Shown here: one piece after another, positions 30,365-38,433 of the stretch
Position numbering within the stretch: the first letter of the stretch is position 1
Layout: each line of letters begins with the position of its first letter
Assembly (NCBI GenBank): GCA_023622055.1
Contig: JAMNZY010000229.1
Span: 1 to 43,675 of the forward strand
Direction of reading: 5' to 3'
Length of the DNA: 43,675 nucleotides
Source: Bacillota bacterium
Lineage (GTDB): Bacteria > Bacillota > Thermosediminibacteria > Thermosediminibacterales > Tepidanaerobacteraceae
Notes under the pieces: generated by a model
What the model was told of the DNA's origin: nothing
The model's input: the letters and a program-made list of their open reading frames with translations, nothing else
The model's database searches: none
Program-made: the position numbers and the translations under genes

Positions 30365-32014
30365 TTATACAGTGTTGCCTATTTTGTTTTCACTTAGTAT
30401 CCTATCGATGCGCTCTTTTTCGGAAATTATCCGATTCTCTTTTTCATCGTAGGCATATAGTGCTCCGTCTACTAAACGTGTAACTAATTTTCCACAAGCT
30501 GCCTCGTTTCCTCTAAGATGCGGTGCATCTAGGATTCCTATTTTAACAGCTTTAGCAAGGATAGCAGGATCTGCTAAAGGATCGTCTACATCAGAGCCCA
30601 GAGATTTTATAGCTTCTAAAGTGACTTGAGCTTCTTCGATAAGTTGGTTCTTCCGCTCCTGCACCTTTGGATCTTGAGTTATATCCACAGCTCCCAACAT
30701 TACGTTGCGGATTACACCCCGAACTATCTTGCAGCTTTCTATGATATCTTGGGCAGTTGCTGCATGATGGGCTTCACAATAACCCACCACATGATAGATA
30801 TGAGGCTTTATAGCCATTGCAAGATGGCAAGACGCTGCAAGCTGACCTTTTGCTTGGTTAAGGTCTACAGGTAAGCTGGCAATACCTGCCCGGGCTTGAC
30901 GGTACACTGTAAAGTTTTCGTCCTGCAAGCCTTCTATCAATTCTATTTTTGCCAGCATTTTGGCCAGGTCCATTGCCGGAGATATAGATGGGGGAACGTT
31001 GAACATATACTGGGCAACGTAATCTTTGACACCCATCTTCTTGGCATTGTAAGCAGCTAAAAATGCTGTGACAACACCTATAGTATCATGGGCATCCCTT
31101 AAGCTCCAATGATGAGATTCATTGACTTCTACGGGAATGTTTCGCTCCCCGTGCCACTTCATAACTTGCTGGTTTTCTCTAATGGCTTCTTCTACAGAGC
31201 GAGGGCCTCGCCTGTCTAAAACACTGTACCAATACAGAGGTACCGCACACCAGGCGTTTTTAATTGTTTCAGCCAGAAGCTCAGCAAAAGGAATAAGATT
31301 CTTCGTTCCACTATAGCAGCGAAGGATGGGATAATTGCCCCTTCGAGATGCTTTATAAAGGGCTTCAAAATCTTCTCGGCTTCTAAGAGGCACTCCACCT
31401 GCCCCATCTAATCTGCGATCCATTTTTTCCTGCTCGAAAAAGTGTTCCTGAGCATTTTGGTCAGGAGCCACAGATATTACATCTAGGACTTTGGATTCGG
31501 CTACTTCCTCAATAGCGGCAATGGTTTCTTCTAAGGTAGGCAAACCAATGTGATGCCGCAAGACTGGGTATGGATATTTTGACCATATCCTTGAAATCAA
31601 GTCTTGAGGATAGTCATCGCTTTTTGTGAAAGTTTTACCCTTCAAAAACCCAATGACCTCATCGGGATCTTGAGTTCCATCAAAGATAAAGGAGAAAATG
31701 CCGCTTTCCTTTGCCACTTCAGCAGTAGGTTCAGTGCCTCCAAAAATCCACTTTATATCTTTTAAACCTAGTTTAGTGATTTTTTCTTTCAATTCCACCA
31801 GGACTTTTTTGAGAGGTTCAGGTGTAAGTCTATAGCTTACACCAACATAGTCCGGTTTTTCTTCCTTTACTGCTTCCAGCAATTTATCAATAGAAACAGC
31901 CGCACCTAAAAAACGTGTGGCATATCCCTCGTGTTCTGCCAAATACAAGAAATTCATTATCCCTGCTACGTGAACGCAATTTCCTATTGAGGCAGCAATT
32001 ACCTTTTTCATCAT
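30365..32014 (-). CDS. Cobalamin-binding-domain protein with mutase-like C-terminal part
   Basis: A 549-aa protein. Residues 1-125 look like a B12-binding Rossmann domain: NCVHVAG (12-18) corresponds to DxHxxG with the cobalt-ligand His15, VSYRLT (59-64) to the SxL motif and FGGTEPT near residue 92 to the GG motif. The Asp of the His-Asp relay is replaced by Asn12. The remaining 400 residues are not a clear match that I can name; they resemble B12-dependent mutase or methyltransferase barrels, with HHWSLRDAHDTIG near 306 and many histidines (YCEAHHAATAQD near 420). Its start overlaps the opine dehydrogenase stop by four bases, so the two products likely act together. Substrate unknown. Confidence 0.72.
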   Translation of the reverse strand: MMKKVIAASIGNCVHVAGIMNFLYLAEHEGYATRFLGAAVSIDKLLEAVKEEKPDYVGVSYRLTPEPLKKVLVELKEKITKLGLKDIKWIFGGTEPTAEVAKESGIFSFIFDGTQDPDEVIGFLKGKTFTKSDDYPQDLISRIWSKYPYPVLRHHIGLPTLEETIAAIEEVAESKVLDVISVAPDQNAQEHFFEQEKMDRRLDGAGGVPLRSREDFEALYKASRRGNYPILRCYSGTKNLIPFAELLAETIKNAWCAVPLYWYSVLDRRGPRSVEEAIRENQQVMKWHGERNIPVEVNESHHWSLRDAHDTIGVVTAFLAAYNAKKMGVKDYVAQYMFNVPPSISPAMDLAKMLAKIELIEGLQDENFTVYRQARAGIASLPVDLNQAKGQLAASCHLAMAIKPHIYHVVGYCEAHHAATAQDIIESCKIVRGVIRNVMLGAVDITQDPKVQERKNQLIEEAQVTLEAIKSLGSDVDDPLADPAILAKAVKIGILDAPHLRGNEAACGKLVTRLVDGALYAYDEKENRIISEKERIDRILSENKIGNTV

Positions 32015-33147
32015 GCCACCACCTCTTCATCGGGATTTATTACAGTGAGATATTCGCCGGATTCGGCAAATTCAAGGATTTCATTGGCGGTTAAATCTTT
32101 TAGACCTAGCTTCTTGGCAGTTCTGCCTTCTTCAAAAAAGTTTTTGCCTGTCATTATATTTGCCAATCGAATTATCGTGTCTATAGTTGGGGTTTCTATT
32201 CCCAGATTTGCCGCAATAGATGAAATGGGCACTAAACTGCACGGAACATCCTCATGTATATATCTCGTATCCAAACCTTTAGGAGCAGTAAGCCCTCTAT
32301 AGGCTGGATTGTTTTGAATAGCCTCATATATGGAACTGCCTTTGGCACCATAAGACTCCTCTAGCCACTGTCTAGCCGAGACAGCTTTAACACCTAAGGC
32401 TGTAGCAACCTTCATCCGCTCAGAGTCAAGTTTTTCCAGGATTTGACCGATGGATGGCGTTATGCCTTCCAGATAATATTCGAAAGTTTCTCCACGCTCA
32501 ATGTGGCCGCTGTTTAGCAGAGTAGGCGCCGGATGGAAAATGGCTCCAAAGTTGTTCAGGCTGGTTTCCATAACGTTCCTGGCCGGGGTAAACTGAGGAT
32601 AAGCCCCTGATAAAAGTCGTACGACTTTTTTTGTAAAGATGGCCGGAATTGCAGCCAGAGCAACTTCATGCTTGACACTAAATATCTTGGCACTTCTGGG
32701 CCCTGTAGCTCTGCAGGCATATATAAAGGTTTGAGCTTCCGCAACAACTACGTTCTTCTGACATCCCGCTTTCCGCAAAGTGGCATAAACCTCAAGTGCT
32801 CCACCGGTGCGGCCTGGGTTTAAAACAATTATCTGGCCATCCTCTAGATGAGGAGCCATCAACCGGGCTAATTCATAATGCCCAGTGGCAGGAGTAGTCA
32901 CCATTATAATATCCGTTTTTCGTATAGCCTCACCTATATCACACGTTACCTTATTTAACAAACCTGTTCCTTCTACCGAACCAGTCAATTCAATTGTGGG
33001 GTTCTCCATCAGGCTCTGGATTCTTGCCTGGGTTCTATTATAAAGATTTACTAAGAAACCTTTATAAGCCAGGTAACCTGCCATAGCCAGTCCCCCATTG
33101 CCTCCACCTATGACTGCATACCGCACATCCATAGGACTTATCATCAT
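32011..33147 (-). CDS. NAD(P)-dependent octopine/nopaline dehydrogenase family protein
   Basis: A 378-aa dehydrogenase of the opine type. The dinucleotide-binding loop is VIGGGNGGLAMAG (12-24) and the C-terminal octopine-dehydrogenase domain has NNFGAIFHPAPTLLN (198-212), where His205 is the expected catalytic base. Opine dehydrogenases reductively join an amino acid and a 2-oxo acid; relatives also act on other amine/keto pairs. AAAGGAGGGG precedes the ATG. It is the first gene after a ydaO-type riboswitch and is coupled to the B12-binding protein, so expression should respond to the riboswitch ligand. The substrate pair cannot be told from sequence. Confidence 0.88.
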   Translation of the reverse strand: MMISPMDVRYAVIGGGNGGLAMAGYLAYKGFLVNLYNRTQARIQSLMENPTIELTGSVEGTGLLNKVTCDIGEAIRKTDIIMVTTPATGHYELARLMAPHLEDGQIIVLNPGRTGGALEVYATLRKAGCQKNVVVAEAQTFIYACRATGPRSAKIFSVKHEVALAAIPAIFTKKVVRLLSGAYPQFTPARNVMETSLNNFGAIFHPAPTLLNSGHIERGETFEYYLEGITPSIGQILEKLDSERMKVATALGVKAVSARQWLEESYGAKGSSIYEAIQNNPAYRGLTAPKGLDTRYIHEDVPCSLVPISSIAANLGIETPTIDTIIRLANIMTGKNFFEEGRTAKKLGLKDLTANEILEFAESGEYLTVINPDEEVVA

Positions 33148-33182
33148 AACACCCCTCCTTTGACGTATTTTTGGACAAAATT

Positions 33183-33206
33183 AAAGCTATGGAGATCCAT
33201 AGCTTT
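33183..33206 (-). terminator. Riboswitch expression-platform terminator
   Basis: A near-perfect palindrome (AAAGCTATGG / CCATAGCTTT with a 4-base loop) followed on the minus strand by AATTTTG. AGCTATG at 33234-33228, just after the aptamer, can pair with the same CATAGCT arm (33191-33185), giving a plausible competing antiterminator. Confidence 0.8.
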
Positions 33207-33239
33207 AGTGCAGAAAGAAGTAGCACTCATAGCTAACAA

Positions 33240-33395
33240 CCTCCTCTTCTCACGCCTGCGGGGTTAGCTGACGGGTTCGGGCCGAAGAGTAGCCCTACCC
33301 CTTCTTTAGTGGGTACATACCTAGTCGAAGGGGATTCACCCCAAAAATCGGGTCCCCCGCTTCTTTCCATTCAGAAAGAATTAAGCGTTCTTAGG
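33240..33395 (-). promoter_or_regulatory. ydaO/yuaA-type riboswitch (cyclic di-AMP)
   Basis: The minus-strand leader carries the conserved blocks I associate with the ydaO class: CGCTTAATTC near its 5' side, AGAAGCGGGGGACC, TTTGGGGTGAATCCCC, the GGGGTAGGGCTACTC part, and CCGAACCCGTCAGCTAACCC followed by GCAGGCGTGAGAAGAGG. Order and spacing agree with the two-fold aptamer. Known members bind c-di-AMP and switch off genes for potassium and osmolyte uptake and wall hydrolases. Here it precedes an opine-dehydrogenase-like gene, with a terminator hairpin between, which fits transcriptional control. Confidence 0.88.
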
Positions 33396-33408
33396 TTTTA
33401 GTTAGTTA

Positions 33409-33437
33409 ATTTTAACATATATTAAGGTTGCTGTCAA
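33409..33437 (-). promoter_or_regulatory. Promoter of the riboswitch transcript
   Basis: TTGACA (33437-33432) and TAAAAT (33414-33409) on the minus strand with 17-bp spacing; the expected transcription start lies just before the aptamer. Confidence 0.8.
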
Positions 33438-33512
33438 TCGCATAAAAGCTTGTTTTGACAACGTTTTTGTGACTTTCTGGTAGTCCGTTAAAAAGCAATC
33501 GAGGCTGACAAA

Positions 33513-33659
33513 CTAAGCGCCTTTTTTTAACTCATCGATTTTTTCCTCGATTTCCATGATTCTGACTAAAAGTTTTACTCTGTCGCCCTCATTGCGGGTC
33601 CATTGATTCAAAAGTCCTTCTCTTTCCCGTTCCAGCATGGATATCCTATCTCTAGTCAT
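33513..33659 (-). CDS. 48-aa coiled-coil small protein
   Basis: A short gene found by reading: ATG at 33659 preceded by AGGAGGG, 48 codons to TAG. The protein starts MTRDRISMLEREREGLLNQW and ends in a charged stretch (IMEIEEKIDELKKGA), with hydrophobic spacing suggesting one or two amphipathic helices, probably a coiled coil. No homologue is recognised. It has its own promoter candidate and lies upstream of the riboswitch promoter in the same direction. Function unknown. Confidence 0.65.
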   Translation of the reverse strand: MTRDRISMLEREREGLLNQWTRNEGDRVKLLVRIMEIEEKIDELKKGA

Positions 33660-33680
33660 CGCTACTACCCTCCTGTATGT

Positions 33681-33709
33681 TGATAATGGAATTCAGTATC
33701 ATTTGTCAA
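33681..33709 (-). promoter_or_regulatory. Candidate promoter of the 48-aa gene
   Basis: TTGACA (33709-33704) with TTATCA (33686-33681) at 17-bp spacing on the minus strand, 22 bases before the start codon. Confidence 0.5.
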
Positions 33710-33878
33710 TTATATTATATGTCTAAATTATCAAAAAGTCAACAGCAGGTGCCATATTGGGTTTGTTATAAGACTTTTTTTGTAATATAATGAATATAAA
33801 TTTAAAAAGTGATACTTACTAAGTGATAGTTACTTATGAAACTCTGTTTTCATACATAGATTTGAAAGGATGGTTCCA

Positions 33879-34970
33879 GTGCAAAAAATCAAAGTTGGTG
33901 TCTTATTTGGCGGTCAATCAGGAGAACATGAAGTATCTTTGATGTCATCTGTATCGGTTATGAAAGTAATGGATAAAACGAGATACGACATTATTCCAAT
34001 AGGTATTACCAAAGAAGGCAACTGGAAACTCTATTTAGGGGATATATCGAAAATTGAAGACGGCAGTTGGCAACAGGAAGCTGTACCTGCTTTGATTTCT
34101 CCAGATCCAGCCCACAAATGTGTAATAACTTTAAACAACGGCAAGGAGAGTCGTTATTACCTGGATGTGGTTTTCCCCATTTTACATGGGCCTCGCGGTG
34201 AAGACGGCACTGTACAGAGTATTTTTGAAATGATGAATATCCCTTATGTCAGCTGCGGTGTAACGTCTTCTGCTATTTGTATGGATAAGGTGTTTTCTAA
34301 AAAAGTTTTGCAGCAAAGCGGCCTGCCTGTTGTAGATTACAAAGTATATTATAAAAGAGATTTACAAAGCCATATGTCTGAAATCATTGCTGAACTGGAA
34401 GATTACCTAGGTTATCCTTGTTTTGTCAAGCCTGCCAATCTAGGTTCCAGCGTGGGCATTTCCAAGGCAAAAAATCAAGAAGAGCTAAAATCTGCTCTTT
34501 TGCTAGCTGCAGAATATGATACAAAAATCCTTGTTGAAAAATATATCGATGCCCGTGAAATAGAGTGTTCAGTTTTAGGAAATGACGAGCCTAAAGCTTC
34601 CCTGCCTGGAGAAATAATTCCTAGCCGCGAATTCTACGACTATGCTGCCAAATACCTAGATGGGGATAAATCAAAGCTGCTCCTTCCTGCTCCATTGACG
34701 GAAAAAGATGTTTCTACAATTCAACAATTGGCAATTGAAGCATTCAAGGTTTTAGACTGCTCAGGCATGGCAAGGGTAGATTTTCTCATGTGTAAAGTCT
34801 CAGGCAAGATATATATTAATGAACTTAATACAATTCCCGGTTTTACTAAAATAAGCATGTATCCTAAGATGTGGGAGATTTCAGGGCTTTCATACAGCGC
34901 CCTAATAGATGAGCTAATTAAACTGGCAATTGAGCGCCACAAGGCAAAAAATCAGCTGAAACTGGCATAG
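33879..34970 (+). CDS. ddl: D-alanine--D-alanine ligase
   Basis: A 363-aa ATP-grasp ligase making the D-Ala-D-Ala dipeptide for peptidoglycan. It has VLFGGQSGEHEVSLMS at the N-terminus, CFVKPANLGSSVGISKA in the ATP-grasp core, and INELNTIPGFTKISMYPKMW with metal and phosphate ligands at the C-terminus. The omega loop reads FYDYAAKYL, with the tyrosine of dipeptide-forming ligases, not the VanA-type loop, so a D-Ala-D-Lac product is unlikely. The start is GTG at 33879 with AAAGGA eight bases before; ATG at 33870 directly abuts the ribosome site. Transcribed alone, with its own terminator. Confidence 0.95.
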   Translation: MQKIKVGVLFGGQSGEHEVSLMSSVSVMKVMDKTRYDIIPIGITKEGNWKLYLGDISKIEDGSWQQEAVPALISPDPAHKCVITLNNGKESRYYLDVVFPILHGPRGEDGTVQSIFEMMNIPYVSCGVTSSAICMDKVFSKKVLQQSGLPVVDYKVYYKRDLQSHMSEIIAELEDYLGYPCFVKPANLGSSVGISKAKNQEELKSALLLAAEYDTKILVEKYIDAREIECSVLGNDEPKASLPGEIIPSREFYDYAAKYLDGDKSKLLLPAPLTEKDVSTIQQLAIEAFKVLDCSGMARVDFLMCKVSGKIYINELNTIPGFTKISMYPKMWEISGLSYSALIDELIKLAIERHKAKNQLKLA

Positions 34971-34995
34971 ATATTATCTGTTTCACATTTGTCCA

Positions 34996-35047
34996 AAAAT
35001 TGGCATGTTTTCTTTCGATTTATGTTGAATAGAAACATGCCAATTTT
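34996..35047 (+). terminator. Terminator of ddl
   Basis: AAAATTGGCATGTTT (34996-35010) and AAACATGCCAATTTT (35033-35047) form a 15-bp perfect stem with a 22-base loop, followed by CGATTTTTTCT. Confidence 0.88.
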
Positions 35048-35074
35048 CGATTTTTTCTACTTTATTTATTTATC

Positions 35075-35104
35075 TTGACAGTAAATAGCAACTATTATTA
35101 TAAT
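35075..35104 (+). promoter_or_regulatory. Promoter of the rubredoxin genes
   Basis: TTGACA (35075-35080) and TATAAT (35099-35104), both perfect, 18-bp spacing. The start codon is 148 bases downstream, so the transcript has a long leader; I see no known riboswitch in it. Confidence 0.75.
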
Positions 35105-35251
35105 AGAAATATATAATTTGTTTAATAAATTGTAAAATTTGAATAACTGAACACCTCTAAACTATGTAACGGGACAAGCAATGTATCTTGAAAGGTTTTG
35201 TGTTACTGTTTTCGTATGTGAATGATTATATAATAAGGGAGGTTGTCTCTT

Positions 35252-35587
35252 ATGTCAAAATGGCAATGTGAGGTATGTGGTTACATATTTGACGGAGATG
35301 AAGCACCTGATAAATGCCCTAAATGCGGTGCACCCAAGGAAAAGTTTGCGAAACTTGACGATGATACTGCAGCTTTAGTTGACAGATCCAGATTCTCCAA
35401 TAGTCTGCACATGGAATTACATACCTTGCTGGAAAGGGTAAAAGAAATTAGTGAGCAAGGTATCGAGGACGAGCTTGATCCTGCCTGTGTTAAATTGTTT
35501 GAAGCAGCAATTGCTTATGCCGTAGATATTCAACAACGCATAAAAGCTGAACTTAGAACTCATATGAGTAAAAATAAATGGGGATAA
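35252..35587 (+). CDS. Rubredoxin-like domain protein with helical tail
   Basis: A 111-aa protein. Residues 1-30 form a short rubredoxin-like iron site (Cys6, Cys9, Cys22, Cys25; CEVCGY and CPKCGAP), of the compact type normally found at the C-terminus of rubrerythrin. About 75 residues follow that look mostly helical ([14 protein letters not shown] and onward) but lack the paired ExxH motifs of a di-iron ferritin-like domain. GGGAGG lies eight bases before the ATG at 35252. It probably carries electrons to oxygen- or peroxide-reducing enzymes. The next gene is a classical rubredoxin 11 bases away, so the two form an operon. Confidence 0.85.
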   Translation: MSKWQCEVCGYIFDGDEAPDKCPKCGAPKEKFAKLDDDTAALVDRSRFSNSLHMELHTLLERVKEISEQGIEDELDPACVKLFEAAIAYAVDIQQRIKAELRTHMSKNKWG

Positions 35588-35598
35588 GGAGGACAAAC

Positions 35599-35757
35599 AT
35601 GCAAAAATGGGTTTGCACCATATGTGGGTATGTATATGATCCAGAAGTTGGAGATCCAGACAATGGCATTGACCCTGGAACTGCTTTTGAAGATCTTCCC
35701 GATGACTGGGTATGTCCCGAATGTGGTGTAGGTAAAGATATGTTTGAAGAAGAATAA
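35599..35757 (+). CDS. Rubredoxin
   Basis: A 52-aa classical rubredoxin, a one-iron cytoplasmic electron carrier. It has the paired loops [10 protein letters not shown] (Cys6, Cys9) and [12 protein letters not shown] (Cys39, Cys42), with the usual [20 protein letters not shown] between them, and the length of the family. AAGGAGG precedes the ATG. The neighbouring gene for a rubredoxin reductase supplies its electrons. A terminator follows four bases after the stop. Confidence 0.97.
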   Translation: MQKWVCTICGYVYDPEVGDPDNGIDPGTAFEDLPDDWVCPECGVGKDMFEEE

Positions 35758-35760
35758 GTT

Positions 35761-35784
35761 TAAGGCCCGATATACCGGGCCTTA
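35761..35784 (+). terminator. Terminator after rubredoxin
   Basis: TAAGGCCCG (35761-35769) and CGGGCCTTA (35776-35784), 9-bp GC-rich stem, 6-base loop, then TTGTATCT. The T-tract is weak, so some read-through into the reductase gene is likely. Confidence 0.75.
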
Positions 35785-35816
35785 TTGTATCTAATTGAAA
35801 ATTTGGAGGATGAAAA

Positions 35817-37028
35817 ATGAATCCTACTGTTATTATAGGTAATGGCGTTGCTTCTGTTTCAGCAGTTGAAGCCTTTCGCCAACATGACAAGGATACCCCA
35901 GTTATTATATACACAGACGAACCCTATCACGCTTATTACCGCATGCGGCTATCTAGTTTTATTTGTGATGACCTAGATTTAGACAAATTATATATTCGCA
36001 AACCTGAATGGTACAGTGATCTCAACATAGAAGTAAATCTAAATAATAAAGTCACTAGTGTTGACGCTGATAAAAATTCCATAACTCTTGAAAATGGTAG
36101 CACAGTTTCCTATTCAAAACTGCTAATTGCCAACGGAAGCAGTCCTTTTGTCCCTCCCGTTCCTGGAAAAGAACTCCCTGGGGTGTTTTCAATCCGTTCT
36201 TTTGATGACGTGAAGAAATTTAACGATTTTGTCAGTGATAAAACCCAGGGCGCTGTAATCGGCGGCGGTCTTTTGGGGTTGGAGACAGCCTGGGCTTTGG
36301 CGCAAAAGGGAAAAAAGGTGTACGTAGTTGAGGGAGGCCCCCATATTCTCTCAAAACAGCTAGATGAAACTGCCGCAAAGCTTCTAACAGATTTAGGAAA
36401 TAAAGCCAACATAAGCTTTATTGTCCGAGGAAGGTTAAATGAAATCACAGGAAAAGAACAAGTCACAGAACTCCATTTAGGCAATGGGCAAACGATACCG
36501 GTAGAATTTGTAGTTTTTGCCACAGGAGTCCGGTCCAATATTGGCCTTGTAAATAATACTTCTATACAGACGGCCCGAGGTATAGTAGTAGATGAATATA
36601 TGGAAACCTCAGTAAAAAATATATATGCGGCAGGTGATATTGCAGAATATAAAGGGCAAGTCTACGGTATCTGGCCAGTTGCACAAAAACAGGGAAAAAC
36701 AGCAGGCCTTAATATGGCAGGACAAAAGACTCCATATAGTGAAGTTGTTCCCTCAAATTATTTAAATGTATTTGATAAAGAAATATTTTCAGTAGGAGAT
36801 TTATCTAAAGAGGTGAAACCTCATGCCACAATTGAAAGTTTTTCCAAGGAAGACAATATTTATAAAATAGTTTTTATCAAAGATAATATTCCTGTAGGAG
36901 CAATTCTTTTTGGCGATACAAAACCTGCCACAAAAATATCGAAAGCTATTAGAGAAAAGGTAAAACTTCCAGATAAAATAATAAAAAGCGGAGATTTTGA
37001 GAGTTTCCTTGAAGAGATTTCAAATTAA
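35817..37028 (+). CDS. FAD-dependent NAD(P)H:rubredoxin oxidoreductase
   Basis: A 403-aa pyridine-nucleotide-disulfide-oxidoreductase-fold flavoprotein. FAD binding is at VIIGNGVASVSAVEA (5-19), NAD binding at GAVIGGGLLGLETAWALA near 140-157, and the second FAD contact at NIYAAGDIAEY near 268. No redox-active cysteine pair is present, as in rubredoxin/ferredoxin reductases. Its position just after rubredoxin makes it the NROR-type reductase used by clostridia to cope with oxygen and peroxide. GGAGG precedes the ATG. A nitrite-reductase-like electron protein is an alternative name for the same family. Confidence 0.87.
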   Translation: MNPTVIIGNGVASVSAVEAFRQHDKDTPVIIYTDEPYHAYYRMRLSSFICDDLDLDKLYIRKPEWYSDLNIEVNLNNKVTSVDADKNSITLENGSTVSYSKLLIANGSSPFVPPVPGKELPGVFSIRSFDDVKKFNDFVSDKTQGAVIGGGLLGLETAWALAQKGKKVYVVEGGPHILSKQLDETAAKLLTDLGNKANISFIVRGRLNEITGKEQVTELHLGNGQTIPVEFVVFATGVRSNIGLVNNTSIQTARGIVVDEYMETSVKNIYAAGDIAEYKGQVYGIWPVAQKQGKTAGLNMAGQKTPYSEVVPSNYLNVFDKEIFSVGDLSKEVKPHATIESFSKEDNIYKIVFIKDNIPVGAILFGDTKPATKISKAIREKVKLPDKIIKSGDFESFLEEISN

Positions 37029-37081
37029 AATCTGCTTTCTACTGAATTCATTTGGGCATAAACTTAATATCTTTACCATCT

Positions 37082-37109
37082 AAAAGAAGACCCCGTAGGG
37101 TCTTCTTTT
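37082..37109. terminator. Bidirectional terminator between reductase and DUF438 genes
   Basis: AAAAGAAGACCC (37082-37093) and GGGTCTTCTTTT (37098-37109) with a CGTA loop; convergent genes on both sides and T-rich ends both ways. It overlaps the DUF438 gene's stop codon. Confidence 0.9.
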
Positions 37110-38337
37110 AATCTACAAGTCTTTTTTCACCTTCTAATTCTTTAATTTTAGTTATGTCCTGGGTTACTTCCAAAGTCCCTATAAACTCTCCATTTTCATC
37201 TCTGACGGCAAAATAGCGTATATGAATCATCTTGCCGCCCATATTTATCCAGAATTCCTCTACATCTTTTTTGCCATCTTTGAAATCTTGCACCAGTTTT
37301 TCTACAATATGGACACTGGCCGGCGGATGGCAATTTTGTACGCTTCTGCCGATAACAGCTTTAGTTCTTGTGAAAATTCTTTCCGGACCGGCAGAAAAGT
37401 ATTTTACTATATCATCTTTGTCTACAAATGTTATGTCAAAAGGCAGGTGATTAAAGATCAGCTCTATTTGTTTAGGTGTAAGGATGCCTGTTTCAAATTT
37501 GATGGAACCCCGAGTATGGGGGTCTGCCACAACATCAGCTTTTTCAGTTACATTGATATTTTGCGGTTCCCACTTGGCATCAGGAGCAACTAAGCAAAAA
37601 CCTATTTCATCACTCTCTTGATAAATCGCATACCATTCGTCCTCAGTTAAGTTATTAGCTGCCATGGGGAAAAGGATTTTTTCTTCTTTGTAAATCATCT
37701 CTTGTATCTGCTCTAGATTTTGTTCTATTTTATTTATAATGTCTTTTCTTGTGCCTTCATTGTAATTTTTAAGAGTTTTTATTACATCTTTTATTCCATC
37801 TCGTATTTCATCATCTACTCCCCACATCACCTTAGGGGGTGCTGTAATGCCGTACTTTTCTAAATATGGAAATACAAGGTTTTCCTTGCGGCTGTAGTGT
37901 TTATCAATGTCAGTAAGCAGATTATACTTTTCCAAAAGCTCCAGAACCACTTTCTCCTGATCTTCACGGCTGGCCGCTGATTTTAACGCCTCAAGTCGTG
38001 GTCTTATCTCCTTTGTCATCAAATCTTCCAGAGCCCGATTTTCCTGGAAAAATGTATGTATCGGGTGACCTGGAATCATTTCAGGCTCAGGTTTCTTATC
38101 TAAAGATTCCTTAAAGATTGAGGCATGAACATCACACATTTTTTGTATTTCTTCAACGGGCAGTCCTTCTTCTATAAGGGCCTGTTCCATTGCTGCCACT
38201 TCCTCATGGGATATATCTTTCACCGCTTCTCTAAATTTTTCCTTTACTTCTTCCACAGACTTACCCTGGTGAAGTTCCAGAACTATTTGTTTCAAGAGAT
38301 TAATCCTATACTGTCGGTTATTGATGAGTTCTGTCAC
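37108..38337 (-). CDS. DUF438 / hemerythrin-like / PAS domain protein
   Basis: A 409-aa cytoplasmic protein. Residues 10-75 match the DUF438 type. Residues 90-245 form a hemerythrin-like four-helix region with ligand-type histidines and acids (HPIHTFFQEN near 91, DKHYSRKENLVFPYLE near 145, YKEEKILFPMAA near 216). A PAS domain follows from about residue 290 (LPFDITFVDKDDIVKYFSAG) and ends in TLEVTQDITKIKELEGEK. Such proteins are suspected oxygen, nitric oxide or redox sensors; no output domain is seen. The start is GTG after AGAGGTGAT. It is convergent with the rubredoxin/reductase genes. Confidence 0.87.
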   Translation of the reverse strand: MTELINNRQYRINLLKQIVLELHQGKSVEEVKEKFREAVKDISHEEVAAMEQALIEEGLPVEEIQKMCDVHASIFKESLDKKPEPEMIPGHPIHTFFQENRALEDLMTKEIRPRLEALKSAASREDQEKVVLELLEKYNLLTDIDKHYSRKENLVFPYLEKYGITAPPKVMWGVDDEIRDGIKDVIKTLKNYNEGTRKDIINKIEQNLEQIQEMIYKEEKILFPMAANNLTEDEWYAIYQESDEIGFCLVAPDAKWEPQNINVTEKADVVADPHTRGSIKFETGILTPKQIELIFNHLPFDITFVDKDDIVKYFSAGPERIFTRTKAVIGRSVQNCHPPASVHIVEKLVQDFKDGKKDVEEFWINMGGKMIHIRYFAVRDENGEFIGTLEVTQDITKIKELEGEKRLVD

Positions 38338-38433
38338 TTTATATCACCTCTGCACTGGTATTTTAATCAAAACCCACTCTATACCAGTATGCCTGTATTG
38401 CCCGGGAAATATGTTAAGCATGGCTGTTAAATT

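Noticed and set aside
33240-33395. Cobalamin riboswitch controlling the B12-binding protein
   Set aside because: The B12-box was not seen; the conserved blocks instead match the ydaO type.
33879-34970. Vancomycin-resistance-type D-Ala-D-Lac ligase
   Set aside because: The omega loop reads FYDYAAKYL, the dipeptide-forming type, and no vanH/vanX-like genes are nearby; the opine dehydrogenase gene is on the opposite strand and of another family.
35417-35914. 165-codon minus-strand frame across the rubredoxin genes
   Set aside because: It is antisense to the rubredoxin-like protein, the rubredoxin and the reductase start, all with clear motifs and ribosome sites; its composition is not protein-like.
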